DNA of 15,950 bases, from contig JAPWUZ010000026.1 in assembly GCA_028275265.1 (NCBI GenBank), forward strand, positions 1 to 15,950. Direction: 5' to 3'. The translations under genes and the position numbers were made by a program. The stretch's first letter is position 1; the number at the start of each line of letters is the position of its first letter. Under the pieces are notes generated by a model, which was not told the origin of the DNA, made no database searches, and saw only the letters and a program-made list of their open reading frames with translations. Positions 1 to 7,221 of the stretch are shown here, piece after piece. The DNA comes from Armatimonadota bacterium (GTDB taxonomy: Bacteria; Armatimonadota; HRBIN16).

Positions 1-55
1 CAGGCAGGTAGAGCAGGCTCATCTGTTCGCGCAGTCTGTCTTCATGCATCCTCAT
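1..55 (-). CDS. 5' end of an unidentified gene running off the left edge
   Basis: A reading frame opens on the minus strand at ATG 55-53, with a second in-frame ATG at 49-47, and stays open to the window edge. The visible N-terminus is MRMHEDRLREQMSLLYLP. GGAG (plus strand 58-61) lies 8 nt before the ATG at 49 and only 2 nt before the ATG at 55, so 49 is the better start. Promoter-like sequence lies just upstream, and the terminator-like hairpin of the preceding gene lies beyond that, which supports a real gene start. Eighteen residues are too few to assign a family. A charged helical start with LLYL is seen in some anti-sigma factors but also in many other proteins, so no function is claimed. 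Confidence 0.5.
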   Translation of the reverse strand, partial: MRMHEDRLREQMSLLYLP

Positions 56-62
56 CGCTCCG

Positions 63-104
63 ACACTATAATATAGCATATCCGACCTCTGGCGCAAAGA
101 CCGT
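63..104 (-). promoter_or_regulatory. Promoter-like sequence for the leftmost gene
   Basis: Read on the minus strand, this stretch contains TGC-TATATT (plus strand 70-78), which fits an extended -10 element (TGnTATAAT). A -35 element at 16-18 bp upstream is poor (TTTGCG or TTGCGC), as is common with an extended -10. It is the only strongly AT-rich patch in the left flank. If used, transcription would begin near position 63 and leave a leader of about 8-15 nt. The element is predicted from sequence alone. Confidence 0.4.
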
Positions 105-231
105 TGTGGCGGAAACGCTTGGTCACCGGCGGAGGCGGAGAACCTGCGTGGGTAGGTCTTGCCATGTGTTGCCCGCGACATTGAATCGCTACGGCACACC
201 ACAAGGTCAGAACAGGGGAATCGATGAGCAA

Positions 232-258
232 GGGGGCAGACACCCTGCGTCTGCCCCC
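232..258 (-). terminator. Terminator-like hairpin closing the operon
   Basis: GGGGGCAGAC (232-241) and GTCTGCCCCC (249-258) form a perfect 10-bp GC-rich stem with a 7-nt loop. It lies 7 nt beyond the TAA stop (265-267) of the giant propeller gene. On the transcribed strand it is followed by TTGCTCATCG and not by a U-run, so it is not a textbook intrinsic terminator. It may act as a 3'-end stabilising hairpin, a Rho-assisted end or a weak terminator. The stem is perfectly symmetrical and could also act for a plus-strand transcript, but no plus-strand gene lies beside it. Confidence 0.6.
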
Positions 259-264
259 GTTCGG

Positions 265-3200
265 TTACGGCACGACGATGTCCGGATACAGCCGCGGGCT
301 GAAGGTCTGGAAGAACAGGTCGCTGGTTCCGGTGCGCGTGCTGTTCCAAAACAGCCACACCTTCGGCTCGAATTCGTCCTTGAGCGCAAACAGATTGCTT
401 TCGCTGGTTGCGCCCACCAACGGCACCAGTGCCTGCGAGCCTTCGGTGGCTTCGGAGGTCTCGTCAATCCAGCGCACCACGCCCACCACCGTGCGCGGTG
501 AAGATTCCGGATTGCCCTGCGCGTCCAGACCGGTGTAGGTGATGCTAACCAGTTTGCCTTCGTCCGCTTCGGTGAAGTAGATGCGCCCCCGCGCGAAATC
601 TACCTCCACCGGACCGATACTCGCGCTGATACCCGTGACCGACACCCCCGACACATCGGGGCGCCGCTCGCCCTGACCGTCGGTAACAATGGGCGTGAAC
701 ACCGGTGTGGGCAGTTGCACGCCCAGACGCATGGTCTTCACCACGAACACCTCCGCCGGCGTGGAGCCAGTGGACTTGCGGTAGAACAGCCACAGCCGGT
801 CCACAGGCGGCGACTGCGTCGGGTTGTTCAACACGGGCAGGATGTACTTCCAGCGCGGGTTCTGTGACTTCTCTAGCCCGCCGGTAGGTGCGCTGTTCGC
901 CCCGGCGTAGAAGGCGATGGGCTGCGGCACGGGCACGCCATCGTTCGGTACCAGCGAGTTCCAGCCGTGATTGGCTGTCAGACGCATGGCGCGCGGCGTG
1001 TAATCCGCAAACACCACATCGGTGCGCGATGGCGCGCGATAGGGGAAGGTGACCGTGCCCGCCGACAGGTCGATCACCGCCTGCCAGTCGATTTGCGTGC
1101 GTGCGCTGTCGGTGTAGCGGGTCAGGTACAGGATGCCCGTGTTCGAGTCGTAGCGCCGGTCGTAATAGTAGTCACCCGATTGCTGGATGTCGCTGGCTGC
1201 CAGCGGGTGAGGGTCGCCCACGCGCCAGATGCGTATGCGCTGGTTGCGGTTCCATGACAGGTCGCGCGACATCCACACGTTGGTGGTACCGATGCGCTGT
1301 AGCACCTCCCCGCGCACGGGCGGCAGGTCCACCGGAACCAGTCTGCCGCCACCACCCAGCGTGAAGCGGGTGAGTATCAGCTCGTGGGTCTGTCTCGTCT
1401 TAGTGGAAGCCGTGTAGATGACATCCAGTGCGCCGAGGCGCGGGATAGCCAGAGGTTCAAAGGCGTTGGTCACCACCGCGGGCACCGGCAGTTGCTGGTC
1501 GCGCGTCCACGCGCTGGGGTTCAACGGGTTGCCCAGACAGGCGTTGTAGTAGATGGTGTAACGTCCGCTGGCGCCGCTGTACCAGAACATCACCGGCACA
1601 CCGCCCACCACGACCACGCGAGGCTGGAAGCGCGGCAGGGCGGCATCGTTGCCCAGCGCGACGGGAGTGCCCGGCACACCGTTCACTATTGGCGCGACGA
1701 AGGTCACGTTCTCGGTCAGCACCACGCCGGTGTCCTGCCTCTTCGCGGCCTGCCCCTGCCAGAGCAGATAGGGTTGTCCGCCCACAACGAAGAAGGTGGG
1801 CGAGTAGTGTTTGATGGAGGACGGTATCACCGTACCGGGCTGGGTAGTGAACAGTCTACCGTACTTGTCGCGCACGGAGCTGTTCGTGGGGTCACGCGGG
1901 TATTCCACACCGCGCCCGCTCCACCATTGATTCGGTGAGGCGGCTGTCCACACCCCGCGCTGTGCATCGCGCGGCAGCACCGCAAGATGCAAGAACCATG
2001 CGTTGCTACCTGAAGGTTGTGTCTCGCGATAGGTGTCGCTGCCGTCCTCGGTCACGCGGTTGCGGCTCCAGTTACTGCTCCACGCCAGCAACATTCCATC
2101 GGGCAACATCAGTGCGGCCGGCTGTACGTTCGCCGCCAGGTAGCCCGGCTGACCGGGTTGCGGCGGGATACCCTGCCACACGGTGTCCACCTGAGGCAGA
2201 GAACCACTTGTCCAGCTGTTGGTCAGGCGCGATTCGGTCACCGTCACCTTCACGCGCATGGTAGGTTCGCTGACGGGCTGTGCCGGCTCATTGTTCGCCT
2301 GGATACCCAGCACATACGGGTTCCATGACGCTGCCTCGAAGATGCGGATGTAGTTGCTGTAGGTTCCCGCCGGCGTGCCTAGCGGAACCTGCACACTGAC
2401 CAAGGGCTTAGATGTCGGCACATTGTCGAACGCGCCACCCGCTGCGCCCGGGTAAGGCTTGTCGGGAATGGAGAGCACCGTCGGACTGCTGTCCGGGCGT
2501 GGCTTGTGCAGCGTATGCATCCCCGGGAAGCCCTGATACTGCGGTGGGCGGAAGGTCAGCCACATCGGGTCGTAAACCAAGTCCAGCGAGGTAAACACGT
2601 TCTGCTGCACCACGCTGCCGTCCGGACGGCGCACCCAGCCTGCGGTCAGTGCCGGTTTGTGGAAGGTAAAGGTCGGATCGCCCAGCGGGCTGACCTCCCA
2701 GTAGAACGGGTTCACCTGGTCACTCACCAGGGTGATGGGCAACGGGTTCTGGAACACCGGATTGCCGCCTGCATCCAGATAGTCCACCGAACCCACGGCG
2801 CGCACGTTCAGCAAATTGACGTTACTCAGACTGCGCACCGTGAAGGGTTTCCACGCAGGCTTTATCGCCTGGTACCACGGGTTGGTGTTATACACCGGGT
2901 CCGCATCGGAAACGGGCGGGCGGAAGGCGAAGTTCGCCGGGTCGGGGTGTACCCCGAAGCCGTGCGGCACCGCGCCGATGTCCACCGTTTCTTCCTCTAC
3001 CCGTAGACGCATGTCTGGTGGCACGCCCAGCGTGATGCGGAATTCGCGGTACGGCTCCTCGCGGGTAGCCGGAGGCGTTTGCCTCAGTGCCGCCCCGCCT
3101 GGCAGGTCCAGCTGCCCGTTGTTGTTCACATCCACATAGATGCGGATGGGTCGACGGATACGGGTAGCGTAACCGCGTGCCGTATACGGATTCGCTCCGT

Positions 3201-6200
3201 CGTAGCCAACCAGGTTCGCGGGCTGGAACTGTGGTACCTGCACACTGACCTCGCCCACGGTCGGAACCAGCGTCCAGCTGGTCCATTCGGGCTCTACGCC
3301 CACCGGGTCGGTAGGAGCTGCGAGTGCACCTCCGCGCGATGAGGCAAACAGGTCCGCACCACCGGCTGCCACCTTCACCGCCCGCTCGGGAATATCGGGA
3401 TAGTCCACGCTGGTGTTCGGGATACTCACGGGCAGCTCGTCCCAGGGTAGCGGGTTAATCACCGCCAGAGAGCCGTCGTCATTGTTATGCCAGGCAACGA
3501 CTGCGCGCTGTACCTTCACGCGCAGTGGGTCTCCACCCCGTAAGGCAACTTTGGACCGGTCGGCAATTTGTATCAGGCGCGCGCTACTGGCACCATGAGG
3601 CACCAGACCGATTTCCAGCTGCAGGAACTTGCCCGCATTGCCGTTCATGCTCAGCTCTTGAGGCACGGAGGTACCCACCACCGTTTGTCCAATCCAGCCC
3701 ACTTCTAGGTTCGGATTGACCGTGCCATCCGGGTTCAGGATGCGCAGAGCCAGCGGATGGGCAATGGTGAACTCGAAATACGGCTCTGGTGTACGCTCCA
3801 GCGTCATAGTCGCGGTCTGTTGACCGCCGGCAGAGGTGGTCGTGGAGGTTACCCGCACCGCCGCGGCATAACGTGCGCCAGGCGTCCACGCATCGCCGTC
3901 CTGAGTGGGAGTGATGCGGAAGGCGTGATATGCCATCCATTTCTGCGCTGTCCCGGTATCGCTGCCGTAAGGAACAACCCCCACCGTGCGGTTCACCGTC
4001 GCGGCGCGGCTGCGCAGAGTGAGCGTGACCGAACGCGCAGGAGGCGTCAATCCCTGCATTCCGTAGGCAATCACGTATACCGTGTCGCCCCATTCGTAGC
4101 CCACTTTGCGTGTGTGCCCACCCGAAACCACTTCTTCCGGGGTACGGGTGCGTCGTTGCACGATGTCGGCGTACTCCTGAGCAGTAAAGACTTCCACCTG
4201 CAGACTCGCCAGATTCGGGCTGAGCAAAGCATCCACCAGCTCCGCGCCCGGAGGCTCACCCGGCGTCAGATAGCCGCCTGTAGGCGAGAACGCATAGATG
4301 ATGCCGTCATCACCAGCAACATACATCCAGTTGTTGGCGACAGCGGGCGAAGCAAACACCTGCTCACCCAGCGTCTGCCAGCCCCACAGCACATCCCCGC
4401 GCACGTTAATCAGGTTGTTATTGTTGTCCAGCACCTGCCGGAAGGAGCCAGGGCCACCGTTAAAGGCGTTTAACGCCAGTACCTTGCCGTCCATCAAGCC
4501 GAACACTACTGCAGGCAACGGCGTAGCCCCCGTTGCCGAGCGGCTCGGGATAATCTGGGTGAACGTCATAGACGAATAGATTGCCGCACCCATCGAGCCA
4601 CTGGCAGAAGCGACCGGATTGGCAGGGTTGGTCACGTCTTGCCATACCAGCTCCGTTTTGCCGTTGCCGATGCCCTGTGCGTCCAGAGCATAGACCGTGC
4701 CGCCCCTGTCGCCGATAAACACCACATCGCGCACGCCGGTGATGGTGTTCACCTGCGCCGCCACCGTCGGCGAGGAGTATATAAACGGCTCGACTGGCTG
4801 TTCGTCGCCAGCGGTACTCACCGGCGGTCGCTGTGCGTACGGCCACACCCATACGCGCTCGGTGCGCCGGCGTCCGGTGCCCTTCTCCTTCACGCAGTAC
4901 ACCCGCCCATCGGCGGCGGCGAAGTACACCTTGCCGTCGAACACGGCAGGCGTGGTGGAGATGGGGTCCAGTGGCAGTTCTTCCGGCAGCGCGGGGTCAT
5001 CTCCCGAGGCAGGCTCATACTTGCCGGGGTAAATCCATCGCTCGGTGGTCGTGCCATTGTCTCCTTTGGCGTCCAGCGCGTACAAACGTCCATCCAGCCC
5101 TCCGACGAAAACGGTAGGACCTTCACCATCCGTACGGTTATACGCGGGGGACGACACGAACCCATCGACAACCGCCGCCTTGTCTGCTGCCGGATAAACC
5201 CAGATACGGTCGGTGGTGCCCGGGTTGCTCGTGCTGAAGTCGCCATTGCCGCTGGCGTCCAGACAGTACACCCGCCCGTTCGAGTTGGCCACATACACCC
5301 GCCAATCGGGGCTACCGCTCGTGCCGATGTTGACCACCAGCGGCGAGGAGTAACCGAACGAGCCGACCACAGGTCGCTCGTTCAGCGGTTCCTGCGGCCA
5401 TACCCAGTACGAGAAGGTGGTACCGTCACCGTTGCCAATGGCATCCAGCGCGTACACCTTCCCATTATTCGCGGAGAAGAAGACCACCTGCCGGTCGACG
5501 ACGGAGCCTCCCGACACGCGCATCGGCACGGTTTGCACGACAGGCGTGGAGAAGATGCCGCTGGCGCCGGTGCCCTGCTCCACGAACCGGGCGGCGTCGG
5601 CAATGACCACGCGCCCTTCGGTGACCTCTGTCGCAACACGGGTATAGTTGACCAGCTCCACGTAATTGGTGCTACCCCGTCGCATCAGATAAGTGCCCAG
5701 ACTGAACCAACGTCCACCTTCTGTGTTCTGCGTCTGGTCCACCTCTACAACGGTATCGCCCTCTTCATGGTGAACGATGTAGCGGGCTACGGTAGTGCGC
5801 TTCACCGTGCCGTCATCCTGAGGCAGCCACACGTAAATCGTATATCGCGCCGTGTCCTTGCCGTTGGATGGCTGCAGGTCGGGCTGCCAGCGCACGCGAA
5901 GCCATGTGGTGGAGTCGGTGCTGCCGGTCACTGTGGTTTGCACGTAACTGGTGCTGAAGGGTTCGGGTTGCAGCGTCGCAGGTGTAGTCCAGCCTGCGTC
6001 CGCCTGGAAAGTGGGGGTACCGTCAGCGTCGTCCACCGTCACCGCACGTTGACCGGTGACGTTCAACGGGTACCGCCAGACCACTCGCCCCACGTTGTCA
6101 AAGCAATACATGACACCGATTTCCACGCTGGCGGTGGGGTCATCGTCAGCAGGAACCCGCTCGATGCGCCCGATGTATACCAGCTGCTCGGAGCGCCCGG

Positions 6201-7080
6201 GAGCCACCTGCAGTGTCGCCGCCACGGGCGAAGAATAGAACGCCCCCACATCGGGCATGAAGCGTACGCCGTCAAACACCACCAACCGACCGGCGTCATC
6301 AAAGTTGCCGTTCTCGTCGGTGTGGGTGGAGGTGTTGTAAGCGTAGACCTCCACCGGGCGACGACCATCAAAGGGGAACAACAAGTCGCTGCGAAGCAGG
6401 GTACGCTCCCATTTGCCCGTACTGGAGTTGTAAGTATACGCGGTGCTACCTGCTGTGCCCAGACGCACCCATCGTCCACCGGTTGTCTGGTTCACTATCA
6501 GGATAATCTCTTTGTAATCGCTGGCTCCCACAGGATAGCGGACTTTGACCACCGCCTCGCGGACGTTACGCCCGTTTGCCGTACCACTAGATGGGAACCA
6601 CAACGCAATCTGATAGCGAGTCGGTTTGGCAACAAGCGGGTTGTAGGCAGAGTTATCCGGATCGAGTTCTGCGGGAGTGGCGTTGCGCCAGCGGACAACT
6701 ACCGTCGCGCCGCTGGTGGGGTCATCCGCGTTGCTCGGATTGACCGCGCTGGCATAGTCGTAAGAGTCCCGGAAGCAATCGGTGACCGCATTGGTATCGG
6801 TAATGTTGATCGTGGTCACCGAGCCCTGTATCACCGCGTAATCGCCCGCGCGATTGACCCCATCGCGGTCAATCTCCAGGGTGATGCCCCTGTCCTGCTG
6901 CGCGGGCCACCACCAGCGCAGGTATGCCCTGCCCGGGCCGGCTTCCGTTGTCAGGTTCGTCGCCCCCGTACGCTGGGGGTCACGGCGGAACATCGGAAAG
7001 TCGTCCGCCCGAGCCACATACTGAATGAGCAGTACGCTTCCGATGACACAAGCCAGTAACCATCCTCTCGCTGTTGCCAT
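265..7080 (-). CDS. Giant secreted multidomain beta-propeller protein with two golvesin-like domains
   Basis: This 2271-residue protein starts at ATG 7080 with GAGG 11 nt upstream. Residues 1-25 form a Sec signal peptide with cleavage likely after ARA25. A propeller-entry motif FPMFRRDPQRTG (28-39) follows. Two golvesin/Xly-like domains lie at about 66-277 and 346-502. An eight-repeat PQQ-like propeller has 'SSP' strand entries at 283, 511, 578, 643, 709, 769, 836 and 911, and most blades carry G-x-(V/L)-Y-(A/C)-(L/F)-D followed by a W-x-(W/Y)-P strand. Residues 950-1640 are strand-rich and contain three (I/V)G-x-VP-(H/Y)-G motifs resembling ASPM/SPD-2/Hydin Ig-like folds. An EF-hand-like loop D1317-x-N-x-N-G-x-x-D1325 is present. 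Residues 1654-2262 hold about six 'LLW/FWYS' repeats that suggest a second, sialidase-like propeller. No enzyme active site was recognised, and quinone-binding residues cannot be claimed. It is probably an extracellular or cell-surface binding or structural protein. It is the last gene of the operon. The reading frame and export are certain; the role is inferred. Confidence 0.9.
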   Translation of the reverse strand: MATARGWLLACVIGSVLLIQYVARADDFPMFRRDPQRTGATNLTTEAGPGRAYLRWWWPAQQDRGITLEIDRDGVNRAGDYAVIQGSVTTINITDTNAVTDCFRDSYDYASAVNPSNADDPTSGATVVVRWRNATPAELDPDNSAYNPLVAKPTRYQIALWFPSSGTANGRNVREAVVKVRYPVGASDYKEIILIVNQTTGGRWVRLGTAGSTAYTYNSSTGKWERTLLRSDLLFPFDGRRPVEVYAYNTSTHTDENGNFDDAGRLVVFDGVRFMPDVGAFYSSPVAATLQVAPGRSEQLVYIGRIERVPADDDPTASVEIGVMYCFDNVGRVVWRYPLNVTGQRAVTVDDADGTPTFQADAGWTTPATLQPEPFSTSYVQTTVTGSTDSTTWLRVRWQPDLQPSNGKDTARYTIYVWLPQDDGTVKRTTVARYIVHHEEGDTVVEVDQTQNTEGGRWFSLGTYLMRRGSTNYVELVNYTRVATEVTEGRVVIADAARFVEQGTGASGIFSTPVVQTVPMRVSGGSVVDRQVVFFSANNGKVYALDAIGNGDGTTFSYWVWPQEPLNERPVVGSFGYSSPLVVNIGTSGSPDWRVYVANSNGRVYCLDASGNGDFSTSNPGTTDRIWVYPAADKAAVVDGFVSSPAYNRTDGEGPTVFVGGLDGRLYALDAKGDNGTTTERWIYPGKYEPASGDDPALPEELPLDPISTTPAVFDGKVYFAAADGRVYCVKEKGTGRRRTERVWVWPYAQRPPVSTAGDEQPVEPFIYSSPTVAAQVNTITGVRDVVFIGDRGGTVYALDAQGIGNGKTELVWQDVTNPANPVASASGSMGAAIYSSMTFTQIIPSRSATGATPLPAVVFGLMDGKVLALNAFNGGPGSFRQVLDNNNNLINVRGDVLWGWQTLGEQVFASPAVANNWMYVAGDDGIIYAFSPTGGYLTPGEPPGAELVDALLSPNLASLQVEVFTAQEYADIVQRRTRTPEEVVSGGHTRKVGYEWGDTVYVIAYGMQGLTPPARSVTLTLRSRAATVNRTVGVVPYGSDTGTAQKWMAYHAFRITPTQDGDAWTPGARYAAAVRVTSTTTSAGGQQTATMTLERTPEPYFEFTIAHPLALRILNPDGTVNPNLEVGWIGQTVVGTSVPQELSMNGNAGKFLQLEIGLVPHGASSARLIQIADRSKVALRGGDPLRVKVQRAVVAWHNNDDGSLAVINPLPWDELPVSIPNTSVDYPDIPERAVKVAAGGADLFASSRGGALAAPTDPVGVEPEWTSWTLVPTVGEVSVQVPQFQPANLVGYDGANPYTARGYATRIRRPIRIYVDVNNNGQLDLPGGAALRQTPPATREEPYREFRITLGVPPDMRLRVEEETVDIGAVPHGFGVHPDPANFAFRPPVSDADPVYNTNPWYQAIKPAWKPFTVRSLSNVNLLNVRAVGSVDYLDAGGNPVFQNPLPITLVSDQVNPFYWEVSPLGDPTFTFHKPALTAGWVRRPDGSVVQQNVFTSLDLVYDPMWLTFRPPQYQGFPGMHTLHKPRPDSSPTVLSIPDKPYPGAAGGAFDNVPTSKPLVSVQVPLGTPAGTYSNYIRIFEAASWNPYVLGIQANNEPAQPVSEPTMRVKVTVTESRLTNSWTSGSLPQVDTVWQGIPPQPGQPGYLAANVQPAALMLPDGMLLAWSSNWSRNRVTEDGSDTYRETQPSGSNAWFLHLAVLPRDAQRGVWTAASPNQWWSGRGVEYPRDPTNSSVRDKYGRLFTTQPGTVIPSSIKHYSPTFFVVGGQPYLLWQGQAAKRQDTGVVLTENVTFVAPIVNGVPGTPVALGNDAALPRFQPRVVVVGGVPVMFWYSGASGRYTIYYNACLGNPLNPSAWTRDQQLPVPAVVTNAFEPLAIPRLGALDVIYTASTKTRQTHELILTRFTLGGGGRLVPVDLPPVRGEVLQRIGTTNVWMSRDLSWNRNQRIRIWRVGDPHPLAASDIQQSGDYYYDRRYDSNTGILYLTRYTDSARTQIDWQAVIDLSAGTVTFPYRAPSRTDVVFADYTPRAMRLTANHGWNSLVPNDGVPVPQPIAFYAGANSAPTGGLEKSQNPRWKYILPVLNNPTQSPPVDRLWLFYRKSTGSTPAEVFVVKTMRLGVQLPTPVFTPIVTDGQGERRPDVSGVSVTGISASIGPVEVDFARGRIYFTEADEGKLVSITYTGLDAQGNPESSPRTVVGVVRWIDETSEATEGSQALVPLVGATSESNLFALKDEFEPKVWLFWNSTRTGTSDLFFQTFSPRLYPDIVVP
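295..2121 (-). repeat. Six divergent propeller-like repeats in the C-terminus of the giant protein
   Basis: Residues 1654-2262 of the 2271-residue protein contain recurrent segments of the form 'hydrophobic strand, G/D turn, LLW or FWYS, then a polar turn and another strand'. Examples are GMLLAWSSNWSRN (1662-1674), QPYLLWQGQ (1769-1777), VPVMFWYSGASGRYTIYY (1828-1845), DVIYTASTKTRQTHELIL (1886-1903), RLWLFYRKSTGS (2095-2106) and KVWLFWNSTRTGTSD (2240-2254). The pattern resembles bacterial sialidase/BNR-like propeller blades, although no S-x-D-x-G-x-T-W Asp box is intact. The repeats are seen by eye, and the exact blade count is uncertain. Confidence 0.5.
3106..3132 (-). other. EF-hand-like calcium loop in the giant propeller protein
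   Basis: Residues 1317-1325 read D-V-N-N-N-G-Q-L-D, an exact D-x-N-x-N-G-x-x-D fit, between strand RIYV and a Pro/Gly turn. It lies in the Ig-like middle region and not in a propeller blade. Calcium binding is inferred. Confidence 0.6.
4276..5568 (-). repeat. Tandem PQQ-like propeller blades
   Basis: These are the seven consecutive blades (residues 505-935) that follow the second golvesin-like domain. At the DNA level a 'gcgtccag...gtacac(c/a)cgtcc(a/g)' core recurs near 5441, 5255, 5069, 4892 and 4679, a period of roughly 180-210 bp. In protein the core reads KVYALDA, RVYCLDA, RLYALDA, RVYCVKE, TVYALDA, KVLALNA and IIYAFSP. Several blades insert a short D/N/G-rich loop after the core (DAIGNGDG, DASGNGD, DAKGDNG, DAQGIGNG). 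The eighth blade lies apart at residues 278-340, separated by the second golvesin-like domain. Confidence 0.8.
5575..6045 (-). other. Golvesin/Xly-like domain, second copy
   Basis: Residues 346-502 of the giant protein match the general plan of golvesin C-terminal/Xly carbohydrate-binding-like domains. They open with a VDDAD...F...AGW segment, continue with RYTIYVWLP (412-420), VVEVDQTQN...GGRW-x-x-LGTY (444-464), and end with RVVIADAARF (490-499). Such domains occur in extracellular polysaccharide-active or surface proteins, so glycan or matrix binding is plausible, but no ligand can be named. The domain leaves and re-enters the propeller between blade 1 and blade 2. Confidence 0.7.
6250..6885 (-). 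other. Golvesin/Xly-like domain, first copy (divergent)
   Basis: Residues 66-277 repeat the landmarks of the second copy: RYQIALWFP (155-163), EIILIVNQTTGGRW-x-x-LGT (191-209), VEVYAYNTS (243-251) and RLVVFDGVRF (265-274). It is larger than the second copy because of insertions, including DENGNFDD (255-262), which looks like a shortened calcium loop. It follows the N-terminal YLRWWWP strand (53-59) and precedes the YSSPV entry of propeller blade 1, so it sits at the same place in the blade pattern as the second copy. Confidence 0.6.
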
Positions 7081-7158
7081 GTTTATCCCAACCTCGCTTC
7101 ACTCGGCAGTGGTCTGCTTGATTCTGTCCATGCTATTTGACGACCGGAGATGCCCGTT

Positions 7159-7198
7159 CGTTCGGAAAAGCACCGGCACCTGCCCTGCCCTCCGAACG
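7159..7198 (-). other. Intergenic inverted repeat between the two giant genes
   Basis: The 141-bp gap at 7081-7221 is the largest between genes of the operon. It contains CGTTCGGA (7159-7166) and TCCGAACG (7191-7198), a perfect 8-bp inverted repeat with a 24-nt loop. No U-run follows on the transcribed strand, so full termination is unlikely. An RNA processing site, partial attenuator or chance structure are all possible. I see no convincing promoter in the gap. The GAGG ribosome-binding site for the downstream gene is at 7092-7095. Confidence 0.35.
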
Positions 7199-7221
7199 GT
7201 TGCTCTGCCAGGGTCCAATCG

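Noticed and set aside
67..72. Perfect TATAAT on the plus strand
   Set aside because: No -35 element lies 16-18 bp upstream and no plus-strand gene follows. The match arises from the near-palindromic AT-rich patch used here as the minus-strand -10.
52..243. 63-codon minus-strand open frame in the left intergenic region
   Set aside because: It overlaps the terminator-like hairpin and the promoter-like stretch, has low-complexity Pro/Arg/Cys content and no ribosome-binding site. The frame starting at 55 or 49 with GGAG upstream is more credible.
4276..5568. Periodic DNA repeat resembling a CRISPR or tandem array
   Set aside because: The 180-210-bp period follows protein blades, the repeats are imperfect at codon level, and there are no short identical repeats with unique spacers.
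4639..7059. 806-codon open frame on the plus strand opposite the giant propeller gene
   Set aside because: It is exactly codon-in-phase with the sense gene, so its codons are the reverse complements of sense codons. Its openness only means that TTA, CTA and TCA codons are missing from that stretch. The product is His/Arg-rich with no recognisable domain, and the sense strand has clear propeller repeats and a signal peptide.
265..7080. Annotation as a PQQ-dependent dehydrogenase
   Set aside because: The blades match PQQ-like repeat sequences, but there is no dehydrogenase-length domain and no recognisable quinone or calcium active-site pattern. Golvesin insertions and Ig-like regions point to a non-enzymatic surface protein.
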